This document shows, one piece after another, positions 14,201 through 25,868 of a stretch of DNA of 64,000 nucleotides (position 1 is the first letter of the stretch; the number at the start of each line of letters is the position of its first letter). This DNA is from Monosporascus cannonballus (Eukaryota; Ascomycota; Sordariomycetes; Xylariales). Location: the NCBI GenBank assembly GCA_004154925.1, contig QJNS01000019.1:186001-250000 (forward strand), written 5' to 3'. The notes beneath the pieces were generated by a model that was given only the letters and a program-made list of their open reading frames with translations, was not told the DNA's origin and ran no database searches. The position numbers were made by a program, and so were the translations under genes.

Positions 14201-17150
14201 TAAATTAATTAATTATATATACGTAATATATTCAAATAATATAATGATTTATTCGGATAGTAAAAAAAATATACGAAATATTTCGAGTAAATTTACGAAC
14301 GATTATTATAATATTAATTATTTGCTAAAGTATTTAAATACGAATTCTTTAAAAAAAGAATAAAGTTTTTAAAATTTATAATTAGTACCGACGGCTTAGA
14401 AATAAACCGCCGACGGATTAATATTATCGACATATAACCAAAATTAAAATTGATTTATAATATTTAAATATTTTTGCAATTCGTAAATTTTTATAGAAAA
14501 TTTATCATTTATTATTTATATATTACCGAACTAATTATTAAGTTTTTAAAAAGGGCGTAAAATAAAGCTAAAGTAATAGAATTCTAATAACCTAAAAAGG
14601 TTAAAAAAACGTTCTAAAATTTAAAAAATGCTTTTTAGTTGGCGATTATTTTTCGATATTTAGATAATGCCAAAAATACCAGAGTTAAAATAAACGCCTT
14701 AATAAAAATTATATTAGGGATATTTTTATAAAAATACGGAAAATATTAACGTTTGGTTATATAGTAATTGCAAAAGCTAACTCTAACCGAAAAATGATAG
14801 GTTATAAGGTAATAAGAATTATTAACGATTATAAAAAGCCTAAAATATTAACGGTAATACCTTAAGGGTACGGAAAATTTTCTCTTAATATTTACCGATT
14901 ATATAGTATTAAAGGATATAATAAAGATACCGGTACGTAATTTTAAGGAGAAATTAGCCCGATAAATTTATTGCCTTACGTAAGTTGATTTTAAGATTTA
15001 ATATTAATCGGACGTTATTAATCTGGCGGATAAGCTATTTAAACGCTCGGATTATATATTAAGAGAAATTGCTTATAAAAACGTAATTTTTACGTTATTT
15101 AAAAAATTTAGATTTACGAATAATACACCGAAAAACGTACGGAAAACGGTCGTAATTATATAGCGTAATTTAAAGCTTTATAAAAAGGCAAAAGGTCTTA
15201 TAAAAGTAACGTAAAATTCGTTTATTGTAAAATTTTTAAACAGATTTTAGGTGGCGGAAATTCAGATAGTTATTATCTTTGTAAAAAGAACGAAAAATTT
15301 TTATTGTACGATTATAAGAAGTTTTCGAAAGAAAAAGGAAAGTTAAATATTATATATTTGCCAAACTTATTACTTGCGAATAATAATGTAAATACGAATT
15401 ATAATAATAGTACGATTAATAGTTAAATAATAATAATTGTAAATTAAAACCGTATTACGATCGAATTCTGAAAAGTTTAAAAAAGACGAAATTAATATTA
15501 AAGTTATTATTTATAATTAGTACGTTTTACGTTTTTTGATAACGGAATTATTTAAGGATGAAATAATATTATAACCGAAGGTTTTCTAATAATTTTACGA
15601 TTAGGTTTAAAGGTTATAAATTAAAAGTTTTAATATTATAAAATTAATACGGATAATTAAACGTTAAGCCGGAATAAAAAAAGGATATTTTTTAGATTTA
15701 AATAGGGTTTTATATTATCGAAATAAATTTATAATTCTGTAATAAGGTATTTTACGAAAATAATTAATTAATTAGTATTATAATAATCTAGGAACAGGAT
15801 ATATAATGTATATTTATATATTAAAATTAATAATTAAAAAGTTTTACTGAGAAAATATAGCGAATAATATCCGAAAATATATTAAGTAATATCCGAATTA
15901 TTAGGGCATAATAAAGTTATGATATAAACTATATAGATAGTTATAACTCTTGTTATTATTTAAATAATGTTTTTAAAAGATTTCGTTAAATTTTATTATA
16001 AGATTTTTTTAAAAACCTAAGTTTAAACGAGTTAAAATATAACGTAATTTTAGTAATCGTTAACCGCTTTACGAAATTAAAATTACTTATTTTTACGGTT
16101 AAAACTTTAATTGTAACTAAGTTGGCCTAATTATTTTACGACAAGGTTAAATATAGATTTAATACGTTAACCGGAATTATTAATAATAAAAATGAGTTAT
16201 TAACGAATTAATTTTGAGCGGAATTTTATAAAGAACGAAAAATAAAACGGCGAATATTAATCGCTTATTATTTGTAAACCGATAGGTATACGGAACGTAT
16301 TTATTAAGTTTTAAAATATTATTTTTATAATTACGTTAATAAGTATTAAAATAATAGGATAAAATTATTACGAAATACGTTTAGTGGCCGTTTTCTGTTC
16401 GAAGCCTTATATAAGTATTATTTAAAGATAATAAAATATCTTTTATAAAGGTTTAAGGAATAAATATAAGAAATTAAAAAGCGTTTTAAGAAAATGGTAG
16501 TTATTTATTAAATAATGTACGAATATTAGGAAAAAGTAACGGCAGCCCAGAAAAAATATTATAATTAACGTTATATGCCTATAGAATTTTAATTTAAATA
16601 ATAAGTAAATTTATTAATTAACATATTTAAATTCGAAAATAAAAGGTTCGTACTTATTTATATCCGAGTTGTAATTAAGAAATAAATAAGTTTCCAAATA
16701 TATAAAGTAATCTTTTTTATTAAATACTAATAAATATATAATATATTTTTAATATCCTTATTAAAACCGTAACTTAACCGAGAACCGAGCGACGTTTAGA
16801 TAACATTGCCGGACTTAATAAAAAAATAAGAAAAATAGGTGGTAAAAAATATCGTCCATTACCGACATAATCGACGATAACGTAAATATCTAATTAAATA
16901 AAAAAGCTGGCCCCTTAAATATAATATGTAAAAGTTTTAAAAATATTTCGAATACGTATTTAAGATATTATAACATTACGAAAAGAAAGATAAATATGTA
17001 TATAAGATATAAAACGACTTAAAAATTATAAAAAATAATTTTAAGTAAAATAAACATATTAATATTAAAGTATTATTTAGTTATATAATTACTTTTAAAT
17101 CTTTAGTAAATAATTTCTTTATTATACATAAATTAGAAATTTATAAATAA
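11300..17150 (+). pseudogene. Ty3/gypsy chromovirus relic (gag-pol), RIP-inactivated
   Basis: The plus strand reads as a dead gag-pol with many stops. A decayed zinc-knuckle-like run sits near 12540-12590. The reverse transcriptase LRLCVDYRGLN motif is recognisable as a mutated form at about 13928-13956, and the YLDD active-site box is changed to an SNN form at about 14229-14260. Integrase shows a VIVNRFTK run (16053-16076) and a TDRYTER run near 16280-16298. At about 16839-16935 a chromodomain-like block follows, with RKYLIK and SWPLKYN visible. The order PR/RT, RNase H, IN, chromodomain defines a chromovirus. The element is interrupted by the solo LTR at 13164-13601. A functional product is impossible. 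Confidence 0.8.
13164..13601 (-). mobile_element. Solo LTR (copy 2), 438 bp, TSD CCTAA, nested in chromovirus
   Basis: On the plus strand it begins TGTAACGAACCTG and ends CTGTAACA, the reverse orientation of copy 1. It is flanked by the perfect 5-bp duplication CCTAA at 13159-13163 and 13602-13606. It sits between the gag-like part and the reverse transcriptase of the plus-strand chromovirus, so it inserted into an already resident element. The first roughly 230 bp (the R/U5 side of the LTR) match copies 1 and 3. The other half is unrelated to theirs apart from another cluster of GATC-containing repeats at about 13430-13502. Confidence 0.92.
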
Positions 17151-18704
17151 TATAAAAGAAATTAAACGTTTATTTAGAAAATAAAATTTCGTATTTAATT
17201 ATTAAGTTTTACGTTAATTAGTATTTAATAAATATTTTAAGGGAATTAATATAAAAGCATCGGAAAGTAATTGAAAAATATATAATAATAAAAAGCGGAT
17301 ATATTTATTAAATTTATGAGATATAAAACTGGGAAGGAAGTTAAAAAAGTTTTATTTTTTACGAAAAATAAGGCTTAAATAATTGAAATATAATTTATTC
17401 TTAATTAGAAATAAAGCGCCATTTTTAAAACGTTTAATATATTTAGGTTTGGTAATAGTTTTGCCGGATAAAGTTATTTTTAATTATAGTTATTAATAAG
17501 TATTAGAGTTTTATTAAAATATTGGAAAACGGGCGGAAAATATTCGTAAACGAGAAACGTAACGGTATAACGGCTTTCAAAAATCGCCTTATTTATAAAA
17601 GTACCTTAAAATTGCGCTTAATCGGAAATTAATTACGGAATAATAAAAAAACAGTAATATTTATAAAAAGAACATAAGTTTGTAAACCTATAAGATAACG
17701 TTAAGATTGGATTTTCGTAATTATAACAGACGATCGAAAATCGACTTTAGTTATATTGAAAAAACGCTATTTTTTTAATAATAATTACGTTAAAGACGAA
17801 TTCGATCTTACAAAAAACGTCGAGTCGACGACCGACCGCAATTACGTCGGAACGTTCGTATTAAATATTTGCAATACGAGTTTTTTCGAGCCTGTCGATT
17901 AACTCCTAGTTATCGGTACCGAATTAAAAAACTGTTTGGGCGGTACCCTTAAGGATAATCGGAATTTAGACAGAAATTAAATGGCGATATTAATAATATT
18001 AAAAATAATTATTTACCGTACGAAAAATCTTATAATAATAATTAGTTATAACGTAATTTAAGGCGTTCGGAACCTAAATATAAACCGTATAGTAATCGAT
18101 ATAACGTTATATTATATAAATATAATACGGCTTATTATCATTCATAATACGATTAGTATTTATTTTATTATTGGCGTTAAAAGAATAACGTTAAAGGAAA
18201 TCTTAATTTTCTTTAATATCAAAATATTATTTTTTTTGAAACTTCTTATGAAAAAAAGATATGGCAAACGGAAATAATACGGAAAATAAACGAAAAAGGC
18301 GAAATAAGAATAAAAAAAGATAAGAAACCAAACGGAACGCATATGCAAAAGAAATAAAAATATAAACGCAAAAAGGAAAAAAAGAGTAAATAAAATAAGG
18401 TTAAAAACAATTTATAATAAGAAATTAGGCGTAATATATTTAAATACGCATTATAATACATATTAATTATTACGATAAATATTTATAATATAATATAACG
18501 GTAAATTATGGATAAATATACGTAATCAGATTTACGAAACGCGTTATATTAAATTAGTAATAATATTATTAAAAATTAATGACTTAAAAAAGAAAAATAA
18601 TTATAAGAATATAACTCTTTTAAGAATAAAATTAATAACTAACTAATTGGCGATTAGCTAACGACCCACTTATTAATATAAATCTACTATCTAGCAGCTA
18701 ATAA
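17150..18704. repeat. RIP-degraded tract downstream of the chromovirus
   Basis: AT-rich, no gene. It lies between the chromodomain end and the right direct repeat and is probably the 3' untranslated part of the gypsy element or a second insertion. The open stretches at 18160-18461 on the minus strand are low-complexity F/Y/L/I runs and are not credible genes. Confidence 0.5.
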
Positions 18705-18807
18705 GAAACGCTAGATCGAAATAACTTAATACATTTATTTCTTGAAATCTGCTTTACGATTGGTTGGAAATCACCTTACCCAGCTCATAACTGTTTATTA
18801 TCTTACA
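18705..18807 (+). repeat. Direct repeat, right copy (LTR candidate)
   Basis: Matches 11133-11238 in direct orientation, sharing GAAACGC, ATAACTTAATACATTT, TTGAAATCTGCTTTACGATT and TTTATTAT blocks. It is less RIP-mutated than the left copy: it keeps CACCTTACCCAGCTCATAAC where the left copy has T-rich equivalents. Its position downstream of the chromodomain fits a 3' LTR. Confidence 0.45.
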
Positions 18808-20340
18808 TTTATACGACTATAAAATTATATATCGAATTAAATAACGAAATCTTATTTACGTATATTATAAAAAGTTTAAAATATGTAATTAATATAAGAT
18901 AAATATAACGCAAATATAAAGGTATTATTTAATATAAATAATTATTTAATTCGTTTACGTATTAAGCGATTTTCGAATGAAAACGAATTTAATTATAAAT
19001 ATTTAATAATTATATAATAATTACAAAATAAATATACGTACGAAAATTTTTAATATAACAGATATTATATTAATTACTCGAAAATATTTATTATTTTAAA
19101 GTGTTATAAAATATCAATAATATATATATTAAATTATTATTTTTATTTATTTTTCGCCCCGTTTTATTTTAACCGTAATAATAGGACAATACTATAGATT
19201 TATATTAATATCTATTTAATAACTATTTAATAACTATTTAATAACTATTTAATAATACTTTATTATAAATATAATAATTATATCTTATTTAGTTAAATTC
19301 CGATAAATAGTTATTATATATCGATATATTTCTAGAGTTATTAACATTAAAATTACATAATAATAATATAATAATTATTAATATTATATAAAATATATTA
19401 TTTTTAGTTACGGTTACGACCGAATTTACTTATGTATTAATACTATGTTAATAAATATATTATAAATATTAATTTATAAACTATTCGTCTTAAATTAATT
19501 ATTAAAAGCATTTAATAAATTACAATATGATTAATAATTATTTAATAACTATTCGGTAACTATATAATATATATTTATATAAAAATATTTAATTTAATTT
19601 AAAATTTAAAACAAACTTTAAAATTAATAAATAAATATTTAATAAATATATAGTAATTATAAAACATTTATTAAATAATTATTATAACAATAATTTAGAA
19701 ATTCTTAAAACTTTTTTAAAATAGGTATTAAATTAATAATGATAATAATAATAATAATAATAATTTTTAAACATTTCTTTAATATTTGCTTAATTGATAT
19801 ATAATAATTATATTATTTTTATTATTTTTGTATAATAAATTTCGGAATATTTTTATATAAATCGATAACAAATACTTAATATAAAAAGTATTATTATATA
19901 GCATTTGGATTATATTTACATTTTCACATATTTATTACTATTAAAAAAATCAAAATATTAAAAATAAATATAAAAATTTTATTTATTTAAATATTATTTA
20001 ATAATTACAAATATTTTAGCGGATATTATTGTTTACTGGTACTTAAATATTTAAATTATATATTTATCTCGTAATTATAAATAAAATTATTATTTTAGTT
20101 TTTGAAATTTTTTTCCGTAATTATCTAATAAATATTTTGTAAATAATACGTATTTACGCTTTAATATTATTTTTAATATCAGTTAATTTTTATAAGTTTA
20201 ATATTATGTATAATATATTTAATTAACGTATTCAAATAACGAAATTAAATTGTTTAAAATTTATTAAATATGTTTTAATAATTAAAAAGTTAATATTTAA
20301 TTATTTTTATTCCGTTTATAATTTTTCCGAAATTTGCGCC
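18808..20340. repeat. AT-rich tract with simple repeats up to the island edge
   Basis: No gene. It contains a minisatellite at 19212-19255 and a (TAA)n run at about 19741-19766. Composition switches abruptly to balanced GC at about 20340. Confidence 0.6.
19212..19255. repeat. Minisatellite, 11-bp unit x4
   Basis: Four perfect head-to-tail copies of CTATTTAATAA, with a partial continuation. Single degenerate copies of the same unit recur nearby, for example around 19550. Confidence 0.85.
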
Positions 20341-20784
20341 ACTTAATTTACACACAACTGTGGCTGTACTCCTCCAGAGCTTTTCTTTACTCTCTCTGAG
20401 CTAGAACCCGCACCGACTATACCACTTATGTATAGTGCAAATCCACATAAAAGCCGCACGTGGCGTCTGTCTGCCCATACAACGACGGCCGGGGAAATGT
20501 CTGGAGGGATATTAGAAATCAAGGCAGGAACGGCCCTGGGCTCGTCGGTGACCCTAGGGTCCGACTGTTCCGCACAACTCCTCGACTTCAGCAAAACACA
20601 TCCCTTAGAAGCGGCATGCAATCGACCTGTTATCTCGGCATAGCAATCAATCTCAAGCTAGAATTGGCAAGCGGCTGTCCAGTGCCTGCACCCACTACCT
20701 AGTCGACCACCCTCATCAACCACAAAAACACATTCAGCCCTATATACAAAACTCTAATTTCTCTAGTCGAGGACGAGTCGGACG
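20341..20784. promoter_or_regulatory. Upstream region of the SDR gene, with TATA-like box
   Basis: Balanced composition starts here. The short open frames in this stretch have no family resemblance and overlap each other on both strands. A TATA-like TATATACAAA lies at 20741-20750, about 40 nt before the SDR start codon, and is a plausible core promoter element. Confidence 0.4.
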
Positions 20785-21561
20785 ATGGGCAAAATCTTCA
20801 TCACGGGCTCCGCCGAGGGCCTCGGCTCGCTCTCGGCGCAGGCCCTGGCCAGGAGGGGGCACGACGTGTACCTCCACGCACGCAGCGCACAGCGGGCGGC
20901 CGACGCGCGCGCCGCGTGTCCGCAAGCCCGGGACGTGCTCGTGGCGGACCTGTCGTCGACGGAGGAGACGAAGGCGCTCGCGGCGCGGCTCAGCGCGCTG
21001 GGGCCGTGGGACGCCGTCGTCCACAACGCCGGCGTCATGCACGGCGCCGACGGCCTGCGCGGCCCCGGGGGCCTGCCCGTGCTGTTCGCCACCAACACGC
21101 TCGCGCCGTACCTGCTGACCTGCCTCGTGCAACCGCCGCCGCGGCGCCACGTCTTCCTCAGCAGCAGCCTGCACTACTCGGGGGACGCCGCCGCCGCGGG
21201 GGACCCGGACCGCCTGCGCTCCTGCGGGTATTCCGACAGCAAGCTGCAGGACATTCTGCTGGCGAACTGGTTCGCGCGGCGGTTCAGGCGGATGGGGCTG
21301 GGGGACGTCACGTGCAATTCCATGGATCCCGGCTGGGTCCCCACGAAGATGGGCGGCGCCGGCGCGACGGGCGATATAAAGGCCGCCGTCGACACGTACG
21401 TGCTCCTCGCGGAGGGCGCGGCCGCCGTCGAGGGCCAGACGGGCAAGTACTGGGTTTCGAGCAAGGAGCACAGTCCCAAGGCCGAGGCGAACGACGAGGA
21501 GACGCAGGATCAGTTGATTGAGAGCCTGGCGAAGATCTCGGGGGTAAAGCCGCCGGAGTGA
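20785..21561 (+). CDS. Short-chain dehydrogenase/reductase (SDR), 258 aa
   Basis: A single-exon gene for a cytosolic NAD(P)-dependent oxidoreductase with the Rossmann fold. Visible SDR landmarks, in order, are the dinucleotide-binding TGSAEGLG (residues 7-14), an ADL acidic/adenine-pocket motif (54-56), NAG (81-83), the catalytic serine in a VFLSSS strand (126-128), the catalytic YSDSK (Tyr149, Lys153), and DPGW (181-184) after the catalytic helix. Residue 104 Asn fits the fourth catalytic position. Length is normal for a classical SDR. The start is the first ATG, 40 nt after a TATA-like box, and begins directly with the first beta strand. GC is very high at third positions, giving long false frames on both strands. 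Substrate cannot be told from sequence; no biosynthetic partner genes lie nearby. Confidence 0.9.
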   Translation: MGKIFITGSAEGLGSLSAQALARRGHDVYLHARSAQRAADARAACPQARDVLVADLSSTEETKALAARLSALGPWDAVVHNAGVMHGADGLRGPGGLPVLFATNTLAPYLLTCLVQPPPRRHVFLSSSLHYSGDAAAAGDPDRLRSCGYSDSKLQDILLANWFARRFRRMGLGDVTCNSMDPGWVPTKMGGAGATGDIKAAVDTYVLLAEGAAAVEGQTGKYWVSSKEHSPKAEANDEETQDQLIESLAKISGVKPPE

Positions 21562-22161
21562 TGCTGTGGCGGGTGGCCGCGGCGTGGGGTTATGAGTGAT
21601 TCAACGGAACGTGGACGGTGCCCTAGCCGACAGATAATGCGTCCACGCAAAGGACATCCGGCAACTAGGTATAGGGGATGATGTGGGTTTGAGGCATCAA
21701 AAATATGTGTACTGCTCCAAAAGCAAGTCTGAGCAACCCCGCCCGACCAAAACAGTCATCAAGCCGGTCGATTTGATGGAGAACTGTCGCCGTAGCAGCG
21801 TGACGAGCTGGCATTTCTTTCTGAGCGAGCAAAAGGTTGTCTTCTTCCCCAGCCGGGATCCACAGGGTCAATTAGCAGCAGCGACTCCCGAGCGCTACAG
21901 TCTGCTGAATCATCATTCGATGTTGAAGAAACCACAACGTCGGGTTATACAGTTCTTCAGCCACTGTGTCCCTCTGGCCGGCGACTGCTCTGTCTGCTGG
22001 AGGCCGGGCCCCCATTTAGAGCAACCGCCTCTAGACTTACTAATGACCCATGACGGTAGACCTTTCTATAATAAAGAGTGGGAACAGAGCTCAGTAGACC
22101 GAAGGTGTAGGGAAGAGGCACCTTGGAGCGGTGACGTAAATGGCACAGCACCCTAAGCGCC
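21562..22161. other. Intergenic, no supported gene
   Basis: A 157-codon open frame (21683-22156, +) exists but shows no recognisable domain and no convincing codon bias. It overlaps open frames on the opposite strand and ends against the Fot1-type element. I treat it as non-coding. Confidence 0.5.
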
Positions 22162-22163
22162 TA

Positions 22164-23988
22164 ACCTCGGACCCCACCTAATGAATTACCCTAGCAATAA
22201 ATAAGACTTTTCTCCACAACAACCACCACCCCTTATAACAACACTCTGCGATAACTCCACAACCCTTTAGTTAATTGATTTCGGATAAAGATGGTTGGTT
22301 TCGACCGTAAGCGCAGAATTCAGGATGCCAAGGATTTTATTGCGAAAGGTGGTTCCGAGGCCCTAATAAACGCGCGATTCGAAATACCTTAATCGACCTT
22401 GTTATACCGCATTTATAACATTAAACCGCGTTCCGAAACCTAAAGTAACGTACGTAAATTATCGGATAAAAAAATTTGTTAATTAGATATTACATAAAAA
22501 AATATACGGCCGCGTCCTTATAAAGATCCAGGTCCGTCAAATAATAAAAGCCTTATTAGACTTTAAAAAAACTGTCGGGAAAAATTAAGTTAATTACTTT
22601 ATTATACGTTACGATAAGATATATATAAAAAAATACGAATTATGCCCCGGAACCGTTTAAAAGCATACGATTATAACGATATCCGTAAATTTTTCCCTTT
22701 TTTCGTCGTCGTCCGAACTAAATACAAAATTAAACCTACGAACGAATATAATATAAATAAAAAGGACGTCCAAAAAGGGAAATAAATTAATAAAACGGTC
22801 GTAAGATTTTCGGAAACGGTTTACGTAAAATTTAAAAAGTCGGAAGTAACGTTATAGATATTTATTTTCGAATATATCGGTTTTACATATAAAAAAAATA
22901 CGGCCGTATATATTTTTAATAGTTTTACCGTTTAAAAATAAACATTACGCGACAATATCGAAAAAACCGAATATATGTTAATTCCGAAAAAATGGATTAA
23001 TAATATTATTACGTTAAAATAATTAAAATCTATTTTTCTCCGAAAATTAAACCCCGTTTCTATAATAAATAATAGTTATTTATTCTAAATAGCCATATTA
23101 TATATATATTTTTTATTTTTATGTGGAAATACTTTAAAAATAAGGTTGCCTTTATACATTTTCTACCTTATTCGAATAATAATTTTTAGCCGCTTAACGT
23201 TACCGTATTTTCCGTATTCGAAAAGGAATATCGTATTACTTTACGGGAAGCCGGCAAATTATTTATAACAATTTCCGAATATAAACGCCGTATGCTAAAA
23301 GCGTATTACGAAACTGCCGAAATCGCCTTTACCGATAAAAATATTAAATCTGAATAGCGTTATACCGGTTTATTTCCTTTTAAATCCGAAATAATATTAA
23401 GGGATCCCGAAATAATACTTTAATTAACCTTTAAGCCGAAAATATCTCCGGAATAAGTAATTAACAGCCAGAACGAAATCGTATATACTTTTTATAAGGT
23501 TTTAAAATTACGAAAAAAATATGCGAATGGCTTTACGTAATTAAGTAAAGGCGTTTCGCGATATACGGAAAATGATAATTAAAGCTGCCAAAGGGCTTAA
23601 TAATCTTAATACCGAAAACGTTATTCTTTGCTATAATAATTAGCTCCTGCGAACGAAACTCGAAAAATACGAAAATCGCAAAGGGCCAAATTGTTATTAA
23701 GTAACCGAATAAGATTTTTGCGAATTTATTAAATATTAGGTCGGCTAAGGACAAAGTTATTAAACGTTTAAAACCTATAAAAACTGGTAATCAAGTTTTA
23801 ATTAATAGTTATATTAAAAAACAACCTATTAAAAAAATAACGTAAATCTAAATAGCCTAAATAGCTTTATTTTATTAAGAAATACGTTATTACGTTATTA
23901 AAAGGCTTTAGAATATATAGATTATTATTAATTTGTATGTATTTTGGCTATTTATTGCTAGGGTAATTTATTAGGTGGGGTCCGAGGT
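22164..23988 (+). mobile_element. Fot1/pogo-type Tc1-mariner transposon, 1825 bp, RIP-inactivated
   Basis: Terminal inverted repeats of about 40 bp face each other. The left end reads ACCTCGGACCCCACCTAAT, and the right end (22 bp around 23967-23988) is its complement, with essentially one G/A difference over the arm. TA dinucleotides at 22162-22163 and 23989-23990 are the expected target duplication. A transposase-like start lies at 22291 (MVGFDRKRRIQDAKDF). Near the 3' end, 23319-23390 reads as the FTDKNIKS...TGLFPFKSE block typical of the Fot1/pogo C-terminus, preceded by an LQPLNVTVF run resembling the LQPLDVGVF motif. The central 1.5 kb is full of RIP stops, so the element is dead. Confidence 0.88.
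22291..23760 (+). pseudogene. Pogo-family (DDE) transposase pseudogene
   Basis: Decayed transposase inside the element. The first roughly 85 nt (22291-22375) are unmutated and read as an N-terminal DNA-binding region (IQDAKDFIAKGG). After that, CAG/TGG-derived stops and K/N-for-E/D substitutions accumulate in the RIP pattern. The C-terminal block at 23319-23390 gives the family assignment. The central DDE catalytic motif could not be placed with confidence. Open frames on the opposite strand (23533-23754) are artefacts. Confidence 0.7.
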
Positions 23989-23990
23989 TA

Positions 23991-24569
23991 GAGGGTTACA
24001 TTCGTGTTCGCAGTACTTAACTGGGTGCTTCCGCTTAATAAGAGCCGAGCACCTAAGCTAATGACTGGTGCTCTATGGTTTCTCTGAGGCTATAACAAGG
24101 GTATCCCCAACGATTGCTTTGATGATCCTATGTGCATGCTCGGGACTGCCGTTAGGTTCAGTCTGCCGGAGAATTATTACTAATTACAAGTTTGCGTTAT
24201 GAAGCATGTCTAGGGCTGGACCTAGAACGCCCCGCCGGTGATATATGTGCTTAGGGTGGTCGAGACTATTATGTGTGCAACCGATGCTGACTAACGTGGG
24301 AGACGACGGGGTCGATTCTGCCTGGCATTTCCGTAGGCCACACAACATATCTGCCTGGACCAAGACTCCATGCTTCGACCCGGTTTCACCACAATATTAT
24401 GCACATGCCTTGGCCCGCCCAGAACGGCCCATTTAACAGTTATATGTTATTCTCACATGTATCGACTAGAACGACGGGAATACAAGTAGACGTCACCTTT
24501 GCTTCGGACGCGCCGACGGGCTCAATAATGGTATCTATCAAACAGCAACTGTCGGCATCCATAGTGAAC
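23991..24569. other. Intergenic, nothing recognised
   Basis: Balanced composition between the Fot1-type element and the next gene's stop codon. Short overlapping frames on both strands carry no motif. It holds the 3' end of the minus-strand oxidase-like gene. Confidence 0.5.
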
Positions 24570-25400
24570 TCATAGTCCCGCAAGCCCAAGTAGGAAATAG
24601 AAAACCACTGCTGTGAGAAAACCAAACGCCATCCCGTGTCTCTCCGCGAGCATCCTATTGAGATGCGCCCTTGAGTCTCCGAGCCAGAGCCGCTCGCCGA
24701 CGTCGCGGCGGGCGGAACGCAGGCCCGGCAGCCCATCTAGGCTATGCGTGTTCATCTTGGCCTGATAGTGGTGCGCGGTGCCCTCCCTCTCGCGCTTGTT
24801 GTTGTTGAACTGCAGCGTGGGCCGCTCCTCGAAGCCGGCGACGCCAATATCCCGCCTCTGCCTTTGGATATCATCCTCACCATCCTCACCCTCATCACCA
24901 TCATCGTCATCATCACAAGTCTTCTCGCCCGCCCCACGGGGGCCGTCGGCTTCAGACTCGACTATCCGGCGTACCTTAGGCACGCCGTAGCCGCAGCTAG
25001 TCTGGACTTGGAAGATGTCAAGGACGATAATGGCGCGCGCAGCGTCGACCTTTTGCAGCTTCATCTTCCGCAGGAACGGTTCGAATTCTGGGCTGTCCCA
25101 CTCGATAACGCGGCCACGGCAGAAGAGGCGCATGATGCGGGGGCTCGAGCCAAAGGAGCAGAACATCAGCGTTGCGCGACCGTTCTCGTACAGGTGCGAG
25201 ATGGTCTCGCAGCCCGAACCCGTGCGGTCGACGTATGCGCACTGGTTCGGGCCCAGGACCGCAAAGTTGGCATTGGTGTAGCCCTTCGGCGAGACGTTGA
25301 CATGTCTCCCCTGCGTGGGCGCCGAGGCCACAAAGAATACCGGTTGTGCCAAGGCCCAAGACCGGAGGTTATCGGGGAGGGACGGGAAGAAGGCCACCAT
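24570..25400 (-). CDS. Pyridoxamine 5'-phosphate oxidase-like flavoprotein with C-terminal membrane segment, 276 aa
   Basis: Single-exon gene. I chose the ATG at 25398-25400 (MVAFFPSLPDNLRSWA), because the family's proteins begin with this motif and the 37 codons upstream are unlike it. Residues 1 to about 120 form an FMN-binding split-barrel domain: VFFVASAPTQGRHVNVSPKG (about 20-40), CAYVDRTGSGCETISHL (54-70), ATLMFCSFGSSPRIMRLF (76-93). An acidic linker (about 163-177, mostly D/E) follows. The C-terminal part has a conserved SLDGLPGLR...GERLWLGD stretch (about 220-242) and ends in a hydrophobic helix (about 257-276), suggesting a tail-anchored membrane protein. Fungal homologues of this type are annotated as pyridoxamine phosphate oxidase family proteins. 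True vitamin B6 activity is not implied. Confidence 0.85.
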   Translation of the reverse strand: MVAFFPSLPDNLRSWALAQPVFFVASAPTQGRHVNVSPKGYTNANFAVLGPNQCAYVDRTGSGCETISHLYENGRATLMFCSFGSSPRIMRLFCRGRVIEWDSPEFEPFLRKMKLQKVDAARAIIVLDIFQVQTSCGYGVPKVRRIVESEADGPRGAGEKTCDDDDDGDEGEDGEDDIQRQRRDIGVAGFEERPTLQFNNNKREREGTAHHYQAKMNTHSLDGLPGLRSARRDVGERLWLGDSRAHLNRMLAERHGMAFGFLTAVVFYFLLGLAGL

Positions 25401-25868
25401 CTTGTGGATTATAAGGAAAGCCAACCGTCGATAGGCAAAGCAGAAAAATTGAAGATTCCGACTCGTAACGCGAGGTAAATATAACAATAGAGGCTTGTCG
25501 AGAAGAGGCAATAATATGAAGCGCCGGTCAAAGCCCGATTGAACGCCCGTTCAATCAGATGACTCTTCGCCTTACCACTCTAGGTTGTCTTGGCATCTCC
25601 GATGTGGAGCAGGCCTTCGGTGGATGTGGGGGTATGGGGTAAGGAGTTGCGGAGTCGCTTGGACGCTTAACTTACGACCGAGTCTCGGGGCTAGCAGAAC
25701 CGACTTTGTGCACCGTTGGGCAGATCTGGCAATGGGGCCCTGTGATAGGGAATGGCGTTGTCCTGACGGATGTCTACATTTGATGGGACATGGACTGGCC
25801 GACCAAGCTCTCGATCGTAATTCCCATGCTTGTGAATGAGAATTGTCCTCCCCAATGACGGCGTCTGA
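25401..25868. other. Intergenic between two minus-strand genes
   Basis: Holds the promoter of the flavoprotein gene and the 3' end of the coiled-coil gene. The 84-codon plus-strand frame at 25585-25839 has no recognisable feature. No clear TATA box was found. Confidence 0.4.

Noticed and set aside
18160..18461. Overlapping minus-strand frames predicted to be membrane-like (F/Y/L-rich)
   Set aside because: They arise from AT-rich RIP sequence; low complexity and no start context.
20740..21471. 243-codon minus-strand Arg-rich frame
   Set aside because: Antisense of the SDR gene caused by high third-position GC.
21683..22156. 157-codon plus-strand frame between SDR and Fot1-type element
   Set aside because: No recognisable domain, and opposing frames overlap it.
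24744..25478. 244-codon plus-strand frame
   Set aside because: Antisense of the flavoprotein gene; the Ile/Thr run is the complement of its acidic linker.
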